64,000 bases of DNA, taken from positions 69,461,352 through 69,525,351 of the forward strand of contig OY829537.1 of assembly GCA_963691705.1 (NCBI GenBank), in the 5' to 3' direction. Positions 24,677 to 35,043 of the stretch are shown piece after piece (positions within the stretch are counted from its first letter, which is position 1; every line of letters begins with the position of its first letter). Origin of the DNA: Viola odorata (taxonomy: Eukaryota; Streptophyta; Magnoliopsida; Malpighiales; Violaceae). The position numbers were made by a program, and so were the translations under genes. The notes under the pieces were generated by a model. That model was given only the letters and a program-made list of their open reading frames with translations, had not been told where the DNA came from and did no database searches.

Positions 24677-25813
24677 GCAGCTCACTGTACGTACTATGAT
24701 GGGGACTTGGTTCGAAGATGTTATTCTCACCCAGCCGCCAAATGTATAACGGAGCAAGAAGGTCTTCACACCCTACGCGAAATTCACGAAGGGGTGTGCG
24801 GTATGCACGTGTCGGGTGGCACCCTGGCTGCACAAGTTTTTAGATCTGGATTCTACTGGCCCACCATTCGGAGAGATTGTCACAACTATGTGCAGACTTG
24901 CCCGAAATGTCAGGAGTTCTCTAAAATTCCTCGAGGTCCCGCCACCGAAATATCTGAGATTATCGCTCCTTGCCCTTTTGCTAAATGGGGGATCGATATC
25001 CTGGACCCGTTTCCAAAGGCAAGGTCTCAACTAAAATTTGTAATAGTGGCAGTGGACTACTTTACGAAGTGAGCGGAAGCTGAAGCGGTCGCCAACATCA
25101 CGACGGAAAAAACTTGGCGTTTCTTCAAACACCAAGTCATCATGAGGTTTGGCGTACCCCGTATCCTAGTCAGCGCTAACGGAACACAGTTCACCAGCCA
25201 ATTCTTCAAAGGCCAGTGTTCAGAATTTGGGATTGAACAGCGATTCTCTTCCGTGGCTCACCCGCAAACTAATGGACAGGTGGAAGTGACCAACCGGAGC
25301 ATCCTCAGCGGCATTAAGAAAAACCTGGAGGGGTCTAAAAAGAAGTGGGTTGACGAGCTGCCATACGTGATGTGGGCGTACCGCATGACCGTTAAAACCA
25401 GTACTGGAGAAACACCTTTCGTATTGGCCTTCGGGACCGAAGCTGTTACGCCGGTAGAAATCGGTACCATGAGCCTGCGAGTGGCTCACTTTCGAGAAGA
25501 GCTGAATGAGGAAAGTTTATGAGCTAACCTTGACGCGTTATAGAAGGTCCGAGAAGAAACCCTCCTGAAAATGCAATATTACAAGCGAAAGATGACCCCT
25601 TATCATAACAGGCGCGTCAAAGAACGGTTGCTAAAGGCAGGCGACCTGGTGCTTAGAGACAAGCGAGCGGCTGGTCAACGTGTAGGGAAGCTCAGTCCAA
25701 ACTGGGATGGGCCGTATCGCGTTACCCGCGTTCATCTGGAGACACTCGATGGTACTCCCTTATCTAACTCTTGGAACATCGTTCATTTGAAATTATATTA
25801 TCCTAGAACTTGA
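24677..25813 (+). pseudogene. Tat integrase, broken
   Basis: Frames 24707-25072, 25142-25522 and 25571-25813 together cover integrase. The zinc-binding part shows HEGVCGMH and CPKCQEF. The catalytic core has GIDILDPF for the first Asp. The second should be an Asp-Asn-Gly but reads VSANGTQF, so the Asp is replaced by Ala. PQTNGQVEVTNR supplies the Glu. A TGA directly follows VDYFTK, where Trp is usual, and another stop lies at 25520-25522. The C-terminal part has DLVLRDKRAAGQ and KLSPNWDGPYRV. It is inactive on several counts. Confidence 0.85.
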
Positions 25814-25923
25814 TTTTATCTGCACCTTTGATTGATGCCAACCCTAACCTTAGCTAACGCTCGGTGAGAGAGCTTTCTTGGGTGTTTGTGGTTGCTTTTG
25901 TGTAGATAAAACAGGGAGATCCT

Positions 25924-26390
25924 GGGAGTGAAAAGTCCTATCCTTGTGATGGCCGGTCCTAATCAGACGGCTCACTAAGTGAGGGCACGACCCAGCATGC
26001 CTTGAACTAGCGTTGGGATTGAAAGATCCCTAGCGCCCCCGGGAGTGAAAAGTCCTATCCTTGTGATGGCCAGTCCTGATCAGATGGCTCACTAAGTGAG
26101 GGCACTACCCGGAACCCTTGGGAGTGAAAAGTCCTTTTCTTGTACTGACTCTTCTCGTGGAGACGGCCCATCAAGACAAGGCACGCCCCAAGGAAATAGT
26201 AACTCCGTACTAGAAATGAAAAGCCCTACCTTAGTGACCGGACTAGTGTAGTCGGTTCATCAAGTGAGGGCATGATTCTAGACGCGAGGACAACGCCTGA
26301 AGGTGAAAAGTCCTATCCTTGTGACGGCCTGTCCTGATCCGACGACTCACTAAGATGAGGCACTTTCTAGGACGATCGTAGAAAAATGGA
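25924..26390 (+). repeat. Imperfect tandem repeats after Tat pol (5 units)
   Basis: Units begin near 25924, 26041, 26120, 26213 and 26299 with GTGAAAAGTCCTATCCTTGT or variants, spaced 79-117 bp. Units 1 and 2 contain the perfect small hairpin CTCACTAAGTGAG. Tandem repeats between pol and the 3' LTR are known in Tat/Ogre elements, where they can seed satellite DNA. Confidence 0.85.
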
Positions 26391-26941
26391 AATGCAAAGA
26401 ATCGTGAAATCCCAGCTAGTAGCTAGATGTGTAATCCCTAGCGAAGTACAGAGCTGATAGAAAAAGCGATTTACGCGGTTTCCGTACTAACGCCCTATGA
26501 CTGCAGCGGAAAGGCTCCTACGTGTAATTACTATCTCTTGTAACCCATTATGCTACTAATGGTTTACAATTAGAAATGTGCAGAATACTTTTCGAGCAGC
26601 TGAAAGATTGACGATCGCGTAAGAGGCGATATTATGAGGCTCGCCGGGAAAACCAACCCGATACTGACCTCAGTGATTTCTGTTGATGAAACACTAGGAG
26701 CTTGCTCGAGGAAGTAAACACATTATGTTATCAAGGCGACAATGGCGCCAAGGGAGTTTTAAAAGGTGAAAACTAAAGGAAAGGAAAGACAGCGATAAGG
26801 ATATAAATTGTTTGAACATATGAAAATGCCTTTGAAGGGTCACAAGTTTTAAGGCCAAAACAATAACACCACGGAGACAAAAAATGAAAAGCCTGGTAAC
26901 TCCCGATAGCTACGGAAGAGGCGGAGAAGCATTAGGATGCG
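26391..26941. other. Tat non-coding spacer
   Basis: Between the tandem repeats and the end of the first antisense gene. No reading frame or clear repeat is visible. Confidence 0.6.
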
Positions 26942-29340
26942 TCAACCCTCGGGGTTCCTCCGTTTCCAACCCTCTGCCTTAGCTTGGCGAAAACCTGCTT
27001 CATTGAGGTCGGTAGACTTCTGTTTGAAAGCCCTCGTGACCTCCTCACCTTTATACACATCCACTCCATGGACCTCCTCGAAGTAATTAACCAAGATAGT
27101 GGCAGTCCGCTCGACATGCCACAGGCACTTATCGGCTGACTCCTCTTCCAGAGCGGTTTTCCTTTCCTCCAAGGCAGCTTTCTCCCTTGCCAAGGCTGAC
27201 TTCTCTTCCTCCAGGACCGCATTCTTGGCTCTTTCTGCTGTCAAGGTCGCGTCAAGAGTGGACGTTTGCCCTTTCAGCTCCTGCTGGGTGAGCAATAATT
27301 GAGTGTGTTCCTCCAGCAACTTCTTCTTCTCATTTCGCTCCCGCGAAAGTTCAGACAGGGAGGCGGTAAGAGAAGCAGCCTAACGCTGCGCGTGCTCTGT
27401 CCAGTAATAGAACTTCAGAAAATTGGTGAAGAGGCTAGAACGCAGCGAATTCGCCTTGTCATCATCAACCTTAGAGAGGAAAGCTTCCCGATCGGCCGCG
27501 GACGATAATATCTGAGCAGCCAATAAAGCAGAAACCTCGTCCGAGCCATCGCCCCCAATAGCCGCTAAGCCTGTATTACAAAAATCATACAAGCCAACTT
27601 GGTGAGTCACAGTGCCGGACTCGCCCATTGGACTTAGATCCGCAGCAAAATTGAAGGTGGTGGCCCCTTCGCCAGAACGCCGCGACAAGGGAATGCTCGA
27701 AGGGACAAACGCCAGGGGAATGGGGGGGGGGGGGGGGGTGAACCTGTGTAGAAGGGCCCCCTTGGACGATATAGGAACCGTGGGGATGGTAGCCCGAAAA
27801 GTCCTGTAAACCCTCTTGATAGTCCAAGTTAGGACCATATGAGTGAACAGACCCACCAAAAGAATTGGGCGAAGCCCCGAAAGACTCAGTCGTACCCATG
27901 TTTGCCATGAACTCAGAGGGGTGATTCTGGCGAATGTCCAAAGAAATGAAGGCGCTGTCAGGTTGCACTTCCGTCGCAGCGATGGTAGAGGATAAGTTTC
28001 CACCCTCACCCTCCGGCCGAGGTCTCTTCTTGGAACCACCCAGCACATAGCCAATGTCCATATCGCCTATGAGAGATGCGGAAGTAGAAACAACAACAAT
28101 ATCCTGCAAAGAACCCGGTATAAGACGTAGATAAGAGAAACGGATGAAATAACGACAGACATCAATATACAGCGTATCGCGGCCAAAAAGCACACTCACA
28201 ACAGCAGTGTTAAGAGGAGGCGCTTCCGAAGAAGCTGCCGCGTCTGGAGAAGGAGTGAGAGCGGCAACACTTCTCGTTCTTTTTTTCTTTTTTCCTTTGG
28301 CAAGGGCCTTAGGGACTTTAGAAGAAGATGGCTGAGCGGGAAGGCCAACGACGGTCACGATGGGGATACCTGAAGGGATGTCGGTATTTCCCTCACCAGC
28401 TGAGGAAGAGGATACTTGAGCAAGGCTCACGGAGGCAGCAGGTAGTATAGTTGGGTTATCAGTAGCTCCCGTGGAGGTGGCCCTCTCTTTTTCTTCTCTC
28501 TCCTGGGCCCTTTTCAGTCGTCTCCTAACGCTTTCAGGCTTGTAATTGGGATCCGTCGCTGCATGATCACAAAATAACATTAGCATTAGTATCAGTGGTA
28601 ATAAGGAAGGAAGCGATACGACACTCACGTCTAACGCAGTCCTTGATATCAGCCCCGCATGCTAGATAACGGATGTGAACGCTGATTTCCAATTGAAGCA
28701 ATTTGTCTAACCAGCCTTGTTCCCACTGAGGAAGGCTCTCCGGCCGGCCCCAGACGTTATCCTTGATGTCTTGGTTAAACCCAGATCGCCACCAGGAACC
28801 AGGAGCTTCAGGAAGATTTATCACAAAGAACTCCTTTTTTCAAGCCTCGACGGAAGACTCGATGTGGAGGAGTTTCCAAGTAAAAGACATGAGGGAATCA
28901 TCGTCGTATCGGGGCGATATCGTTATCACACCCTGACACTTCATCAGCTTAAAAACCGACTTAAGCAACAAAAGAGAAGGGGAAGTAATCCCTTTATATT
29001 TACAAAGTTCTAGAAAGGCACAAACACAGTAATATGCATTTGGGGCTAATTGGACGGGATTCAAATCGCAGGCAACAAGCAATTGTTTTATGAAAGGGTC
29101 GATGGGAAGCCGGAAACCATAACGGAACATTTGTGCATACAGAACCCTACGCTTGCCCGTCAAAACGCTGTTCAAGCGTATCGACTCAGGGGCAACGGTG
29201 GCCTTATAACCGTCAGGGATAACAACATTATGTGCGGCTAAATGCTCATTGAGAGCGATTTCAGAGGTGATACTGCTAACCGTAATATCCATCTTTTTCT
29301 CATCGGCAGACTTCGACTCAGGGCGGCGAGTCTTGGCCAT
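26942..29340 (-). pseudogene. Antisense Tat gene A: spliced, coiled-coil protein with plant gypsy-type transposon domain
   Basis: Starts at 29340 (MAKTRRPESKSADEKK). The N-terminal region reads YGFRLPIDPFIKQLLVACDL and NPVQLAPNAYYCVCAFLELC, the style of the 'putative gypsy type transposon' family (PF04195-like, by eye). Two introns are supported: 28559-28628 (GTGAGT donor, TGCAG acceptor, phase kept) and 28104-28199 (GTGAGT, TTTGCAG). Exon 3 is low-complexity, then a long coiled coil (ALAREKAALEERKTALEEES) and NYFEEVHGVDVYKGEEVTRA. Damage: an in-frame TGA at 28840, a frame change at a 17-base G run (27722-27738) and a TAG at 27380. Role unknown; the place (between pol and 3' LTR, opposite strand) is known for extra frames in Tat elements. 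A TATA box lies at 29507-29514. Confidence 0.75.
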
Positions 29341-29506
29341 GGCAGAAAATAAAAAGTAAAGACGAAGAAGACGATGGAAGAAAATAGGAAATACCTTTAG
29401 AGAAAAAGCACTCCGAGAGCCTTGAATGGTGGAAAGAAAACAAGACGGCTAGAGAGAGTATGAAGAAAGCAGGATGATAAAAGTAAGAAAAAGAAATAAG
29501 TGTTGG

Positions 29507-29514
29507 TTTTTATA
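29507..29514 (-). promoter_or_regulatory. TATA box of antisense gene A
   Basis: TATAAAAA on the minus strand, 167 bp upstream of the start codon at 29340. Similar boxes precede the other three antisense frames (32407-32415, about 33183-33189, 34037-34043). Confidence 0.5.
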
Positions 29515-30096
29515 ACCCTAGTGGTCAAAGGAAACGACGGACGCTGCAGTCGTTGCGTGAGAGCGTCACAAGGAACAGACTCAAGCAATGAGTACAATCC
29601 TAGAGAAGCGCGACAGCGCTTTGATTTTGCTAAAATTCTAGAGCACGCTAGCCCGTGGCATCATAAAAAATGGACACATGTGTCTGCGCTATCACAACTT
29701 TCCTCTCACATTAATAAGGGGATCATGAGCATTAAATGCACTGAAAAGCAGAAATGATTTTCTGGAATAAGACAAGAGCGATATTGCAACAATGGAGATA
29801 ATGCAGAATGGCGTTAATCAAGCCGGCGGCTTTCGAGATAACGCAGGAAAGCGAAATAAAGATCAGTTATTATATAAAATAAAGTACAGATATCGTTGTG
29901 CGATAAGGTGTTATTACAAGACAGGAAAAGCAAATAAAGAGGAAAATCCTCTAAAGGGTCAGCCTTGACCATTCATTGGTCGGCACGGATATCATAGCCA
30001 CCCTTCCCCTACTCCTCTCTGAAAGAAAGAAGATCTCCCTCGCTTTCGCTTAAATCCTTTATCTTCTTGGAGGCGTAATCAGCCAACTTAGACGGG

Positions 30097-32216
30097 TCAA
30101 CAGTTCCCTGGCGATGGAGATCCGTAAATCCGGCGATACAGACTTCCAGGATCTTTCCACCCAGCTATCTTCGAGGGTACCTTGGCCAAATCCGCGTCAC
30201 GGGACGATATCTCTTCACGGAGGAAAGAGTTTCTTTTATCAGCCGCCACCAATTCCGCCTCCAGCAGTTCTATCTTAGCCTTTCCTTTTGATTTTTCTCG
30301 TGCGAGCTCGGCACGACACTCAGTCAACTCTACCCAGGTTCGATCTTGAAGCTTTGACAGCTCTGTTACCTTCGCCAAAGCGGCGTCTAGTTGTTCTTTC
30401 GAACCGGGAGAGCGCCGAACTTTGTCGCTCTGATCCTCGAGAAAATAGTGCAGCTCGCGGAAGCTGGCCAACATGTCATTTAGAAGGCGTGAGTGCTGAA
30501 CTTCAGGGGGATGTCGCAGGAACTCTTCCTTGTCCTTCGAAGAACTGAACATCTGGCCCACTATAGAACCTACTGGCTCGTCTCGCGATAGCGGATCCGA
30601 TATCCCTAAAGCGTGAAGCCATTAGTCCCAAAAGATGACAGCTCCAGCTAGTATGTGACGTTTCCTTGAGGACTTTGAGGAGAAAGATTGGCGATATAGG
30701 GAGGAGAACAACTTTTTGCGGAATTACCAATGCCCGAAATTGAAGAAAGGAATAAGGGCTGAGGTTTCCTCGGGGAAGGTTCAGGAGGAACACTTGGATT
30801 CGAAACTGGCACGGTCACATCCAGAATATAGGAAGAGATCGAAGAACTAGGGCCACCAGGCGGCAAGGGTGAATCCACCGCCGTTGAAACCTCATTAGCT
30901 TTGGAAGGAATGACAGAAGACACCTTGACAACCTCCGCTACTTGCGAGGTGCTTGCGACATGAGAAGTGTCAACCTCCGCAGTAGGAACTGCGTTAACTT
31001 CCCTCAAGGGAGGAATCGGTGGTCTAGTTTTCTCTTTTCGGATTTTCTTTCGGAGACGCTCCATCTTGACAGCCATCTCTTCGCTATCGTCCTCGGTTGA
31101 CTCCACCGTGGAATCATTTTTTCTCACCCTAAGCTTCACTCGTTGGGCAAGGGTAGCATGACGTAGTTCAGAACCGGCATCCATACTCTCGCTATCGCTG
31201 TCAACTATTCTAGACGCAGAACGACTCGGAGTCACTCCCTTACCCCGAGGCGGCAACCAATTCTCAAGAAAGCGAGAAGATCGAGTGGAAGCACTGCGTG
31301 TTGCGACGGTCTTAGCCCTCCTTCCCCTCGGCGGAATAGTCGGACGGCTGGAACTTTCAGGCGGTGGAGAAGGAGGTAACGTCTGAAGCGGCACCACGTT
31401 TAGAGGGGTGTTATTCCCCCCGGAGGAACGACCCCCAGTGCTACCTGCCAGCGAAGCATGTTAATACAGCAAGCAAATTAAAGCGATAACATGGCAAAAG
31501 AAGAACTCACCAACGACACACTCTTTCAAGGGCTTGAACCGAGCAAATTCCTGAATGCGGAAAGGCCCTTCTATTTCTAATAGGGCGGTAACATGGGACA
31601 CATCAATGCTAGACAGCACTTCTGGTTTTTTCCAAGCGGCGCTGGTAATCTCTCGGTTAAAACCCCCGCGCCACCAGCGGGACGGCAGGCGAAGGGTGAA
31701 GAAGCTATTTTTCCAGTTGACCACATTTTCCTCAAAACCTTAAAAGTTCTGCCAGAAAAATTGGATGATGGCGTCATTCTATCTCGGGGTGATATCCACC
31801 AAGCAGTCGCGACAGCTCAAGCTGAAAAATATGCGGAACAGATCGAGGGATGGAGTGAAAATATGCTTCATCTCGCATGACCGAAGAAAGGCATAAATCC
31901 CACACCAGGAAGGCGGAGTTATTTGTACGGGATTGAGATCGTAATGATTTAGCAGCTTCATCAGAGAAGTATGGATTGGGAGATGAAATCCGTAGAGGAA
32001 CATATTGAAATAAACCAGCCGGAACGTTCCCCACATGGCATCATGAAGTCGAATATCCTTCGTAGGGATATAAGGGCGGCAACCCAGGGGAAAGGTGATA
32101 CCGTTCTCCTCTAATTCTGCCCTCAAAACTTCGTTACAATAAAAAATACTACGAGCTCTTCTAGCCTCGAGATCTATGGGATTTTCGGCACTCGCAGAGG
32201 CTTTAATATGAGACAT
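30097..32216 (-). pseudogene. Antisense Tat gene B, paralogue of gene A
   Basis: Starts at 32216 (MSHIKASASAENPIDLEARR). It has the same N-terminal region as gene A (FNMFLYGFHLPIHTSLMKLL, DLNPVQITPPSWCGIYAFLR) and the same downstream SRWWRGGFN block. Its first intron, 31445-31511, is 67 bp in phase 1, matching the position and phase of the first intron in gene A, so the two arose by duplication. Exon 2 (from 31444) is Ser/Pro-rich and charged; the last part (to 30097) is a coiled coil (EQLDAALAKVTELSKLQDR, KAKIELLEAELVAADKR). Stops at 31779 and about 31739 interrupt exon 1, and a stop at 30648 may lie in a further intron. A TATA-like box is at 32407-32415. Function is not known. Confidence 0.7.
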
Positions 32217-32740
32217 AAGGGACCGGAAAAATAAAACTACGACGAGAGAGGAACAGAATACCTGGAACGAAAAAGCCAGTAAACAGGCCGTCGACGCCGG
32301 CGAGCAGTTGCAGGAACTTTTCTTGAGCAAAAAGAAGCACAAGAGAAAGAGAAAGTGTGAAAAATCTCAAAATATTGGCAAAAGTAATAAAAGAGAATAG
32401 CGGTTCCCTTATAAAGGTCAAACTTGAAGAAGAGACAGCCTGTAAAAGTGAAACACGTGCGGAGCAGAAAGCGACGCGTGGACAGTCATTTATGTCTCTG
32501 GGAAGAGACAGTTACTGACAAGAAACCGAAAGACGATTGCACCCAGCAACAGATATCCCTCCGCGCCAACCCTTAATGTTTAAAGAAATGACACGAGAAG
32601 GCGATAGGAGGACAAAAGGAAAATGAAGCGTTATTTTATTCATTTTCGAAAAGCCATACGACATCTACAAAAAGGCAAGACCCGCTAAGCTAATCACCCT
32701 CAGACCAAGAGATACCATAACAATAAACTACATCGTCATC

Positions 32741-33112
32741 TCAGAACGATAGCTCCCTGCTGACGGGAGGAAAAGGCTCATCAACCCTCTTTCCTATGCG
32801 TATTGTTGATCGGCTGGACTCCTCCTCAATGGCCGACGTCACCGCTTCCACGTCCACGCTGGCAGGAAGAGCCATTTTTGGCGAATCGTGAGGAAGAAGA
32901 GATGGTTCATTCCCCCTTTGAACAGAAGGGGTGAAAGAATTGGAAAGCGTTTCAGACACCTTTAAGGCATTTTTCCTCAGCCTCTTGCGACCCCATCGAC
33001 GGACGAACGACCTCCATGGAGGCGAGGGAGGAGGATTGTCTGAATCTGGCGAGGTCGGAGGAGTTGGCGGAGAATCCCGCGCAGCAGTGTCCAAAAAATA
33101 AGAATCGGCCAT
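32741..33112 (-). CDS. Antisense Tat gene C: small unknown protein, 123 residues
   Basis: Open from ATG 33112 to the stop at 32741. The N-terminal third is Pro/Ser-rich (DSPPTPPTSPDSDNPPPSPP), followed by a basic patch (RRWGRKRLRKNALK) that could be a nuclear-localisation or nucleic-acid-binding segment. The rest is acidic and Ser-rich. No known domain is recognised. A TATTTAA box lies at about 33183-33189, 70 bp upstream. It could be a first exon; no clear donor was identified. Confidence 0.45.
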   Translation of the reverse strand: MADSYFLDTAARDSPPTPPTSPDSDNPPPSPPWRSFVRRWGRKRLRKNALKVSETLSNSFTPSVQRGNEPSLLPHDSPKMALPASVDVEAVTSAIEEESSRSTIRIGKRVDEPFPPVSRELSF

Positions 33113-33602
33113 GAGCTTACAGGCAACCTGTCAAGAGGAAAAATAAGCAAGAAGATGAATGGAAAAATAGAGTGGGATCCCATTAAATAGCCAAAAAAGG
33201 GGGAGAAGTTTTTGATCATCCGGCGCGACTCTTGAGAACTGACACGCGTATAACCTGTAGTGCAAATCTAGATTTGCAGTCACGCCTGTCGAAATCTCCA
33301 CAGATCGAGGAAAACCAAAACTTTACCCAATCAGTTGACACTGAAACAGCGGCGTAAAATTAATGCAGAATGGTTAGCGAGGAAACCGTCGTGAAAATGC
33401 CTCATAATGACCAACTCGTTTTCAGTTGGGCTGAGGATGCCTCCAATCGGAAAAGGACAAAGGGCACATTGAAAAGGAAGAACAGTTACAAAGGGCATAA
33501 TAAAAACAGTTTATTTATTATCGCCTAACGGTCGGAAAGTACAGCTGCGTAAATATAAAAAAAAAGGGGAAAGAGAAAAAAGCTCAAAGGGAGCCTCTGT
33601 CT

Positions 33603-33980
33603 TCAGGCGTCAGAACCAGCATCCTCGGGTATGTCGGGAATGTCTCTTAGGGAGTCCATGACTAGAGTGAGGTCAGCAGAGGTGACCCTCATCCCCTTTA
33701 AGCAGCACCCCAGCATGTCCTTGCGCTGCTGCAGCATGGCGATCACCACTTGAATCCGAGCGATGGAGGTGGCCAGCTTTGACACGCTCTCTAAAGGACT
33801 GAAATCCTCTAGAGATGTAGCTCCCAGCCTGGAATGGAGTGGGATCAGCATCCCTTGCAACTCCAAGATGTCCTCGGAGGTCTTGATCAGCATGTTCTCC
33901 AGGAACCCGACGTCACCATCATTGAGGTTCTTGAGAGTATGGGCTTTGGAAAGGAGAAAATTTTTGGTCAAATGATCCAT
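33603..33980 (-). CDS. Antisense Tat gene D: small unknown helical protein, 125 residues
   Basis: Open from ATG 33980 (MDHLTKNFLLSKAHTLKN) to the stop at 33603. It is predicted mostly helical, with leucine-rich stretches (ILELQGMLIPLHSRLG, SVSKLATSIARIQVVIAML), and ends in an acidic tail. No family is recognised. The minus-strand TATAAAT (34037-34043) sits 57 bp upstream of the start. The nested CRM-like element inserted only about 30 bp beyond that box, so it replaced the natural upstream region. Confidence 0.45.
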   Translation of the reverse strand: MDHLTKNFLLSKAHTLKNLNDGDVGFLENMLIKTSEDILELQGMLIPLHSRLGATSLEDFSPLESVSKLATSIARIQVVIAMLQQRKDMLGCCLKGMRVTSADLTLVMDSLRDIPDIPEDAGSDA

Positions 33981-34074
33981 GATGTGTATTGCGAGAGAAA
34001 AAAGATAAGATGAACTTGAGTGAAGAAAGCTCTCAGATTTATAGGCTCCGAGAAATGGGCCTTTGGAAAGAGGA

Positions 34075-35043
34075 TGATACGATCCTGGTTCCTTAGGATG
34101 CGTAACACCAACTGTGATCTTTGTTCAAAGACGGATTTCCTGCGGAATAGAATGAACTGATAGATAACTCGACAAGTACGAGCTTAGACCACTAGCTAAC
34201 CTGTGCTAAGTGCCCTAATCGATTTCAAGTCAAGGGTCTTGAATCGGGTTCTTAGGACTAGACTCAACAATGTGAGAATCACACTAAGATAAACGAGACA
34301 ATAATGCAATTCCAAGATTTACTTGTAGAAGACTCAAGTATTGCGGACTCAAGAATAACAAGGTTCAACCAACTTGAACAAGGGGCGGAGATTGAAGAGA
34401 TTAACTCAATTTATCAAATAACAGCCCCTTTCTAAGGAGGCCAAAAGGCTCCTTATATAGGTTACAAATAAACCCTAATTCCAAAAGAGGAATATTACAT
34501 AAAGTAGATACTTAACTAATGAACTAAATGTCTATTTAATTAATTAGCTAAACAAAGTAAAAGCAATAAACGCGTGCAGCTTCTGGACAACAGAAACGGA
34601 CAAGTGCCGATCGAGGTAGGGACCAATCGGGCAGGAGCCGTTTCATTCAAGGGCAGATAGGCGCCAAAACGGACACGCGGAAATGTTGAACCAAACGGCA
34701 ACGGATGAGTCAAAACGGTAAGTGCCGTTTTGAGAGAAACGGACGCGTGCCGATAGAATGGTCAAATGCCGTTTGACCAATGCCGATTGTGCCAGTTGAT
34801 CAAGTGCCGTTGTGCGCATAACGGTCAATTGCCGTTTGACCCACGTCATCATCGGTCAAGGCAAAAGTGAGAAGATTCACTATCTTTGCCGTCTTCTCCC
34901 TAAGTGCAGTCCTCTCACTTGTCATCTCAGATTCTAGCTCTTTGTGGATGAGGGATGACAATCGGTCTTGAAGTCGTTGGGCTCTGGCTCGAGTCATTGG
35001 ACCAGCTGGTGGTAACGGTAACTGGATGCGTGGATTCGCATCA
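34075..35043 (-). repeat. 3' LTR of CRM-like element
   Basis: On the minus strand it begins TGATGCGAATCC and ends GGATCGTATCA. The first 244 bp also encode the polyprotein C-terminus. U3 holds a dense AACGG cluster (about 34575-34860), followed by a TATA box (TATATAAGG, 34452-34459) in the context shared with the LTR of the 1-3985 element. Confidence 0.93.
34575..34860 (-). promoter_or_regulatory. AACGG (MSA-like) motif cluster in U3
   Basis: About 12 copies of AACGG or CCGTT lie within roughly 290 bp, 120-400 bp upstream of the TATA box; fewer than one is expected by chance. AACGG is the core of the mitosis-specific activator element bound by three-repeat Myb proteins. The copy CATAACGGTCA near 34815-34825 is close to the full consensus. 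The identical cluster is in the 5' LTR (about 41334-41619). Function is inferred only. Confidence 0.5.

Noticed and set aside
25924..26390. CRISPR-like array
   Set aside because: Units are imperfect and adjacent without unique spacers, in a plant retrotransposon; ordinary tandem repeat.
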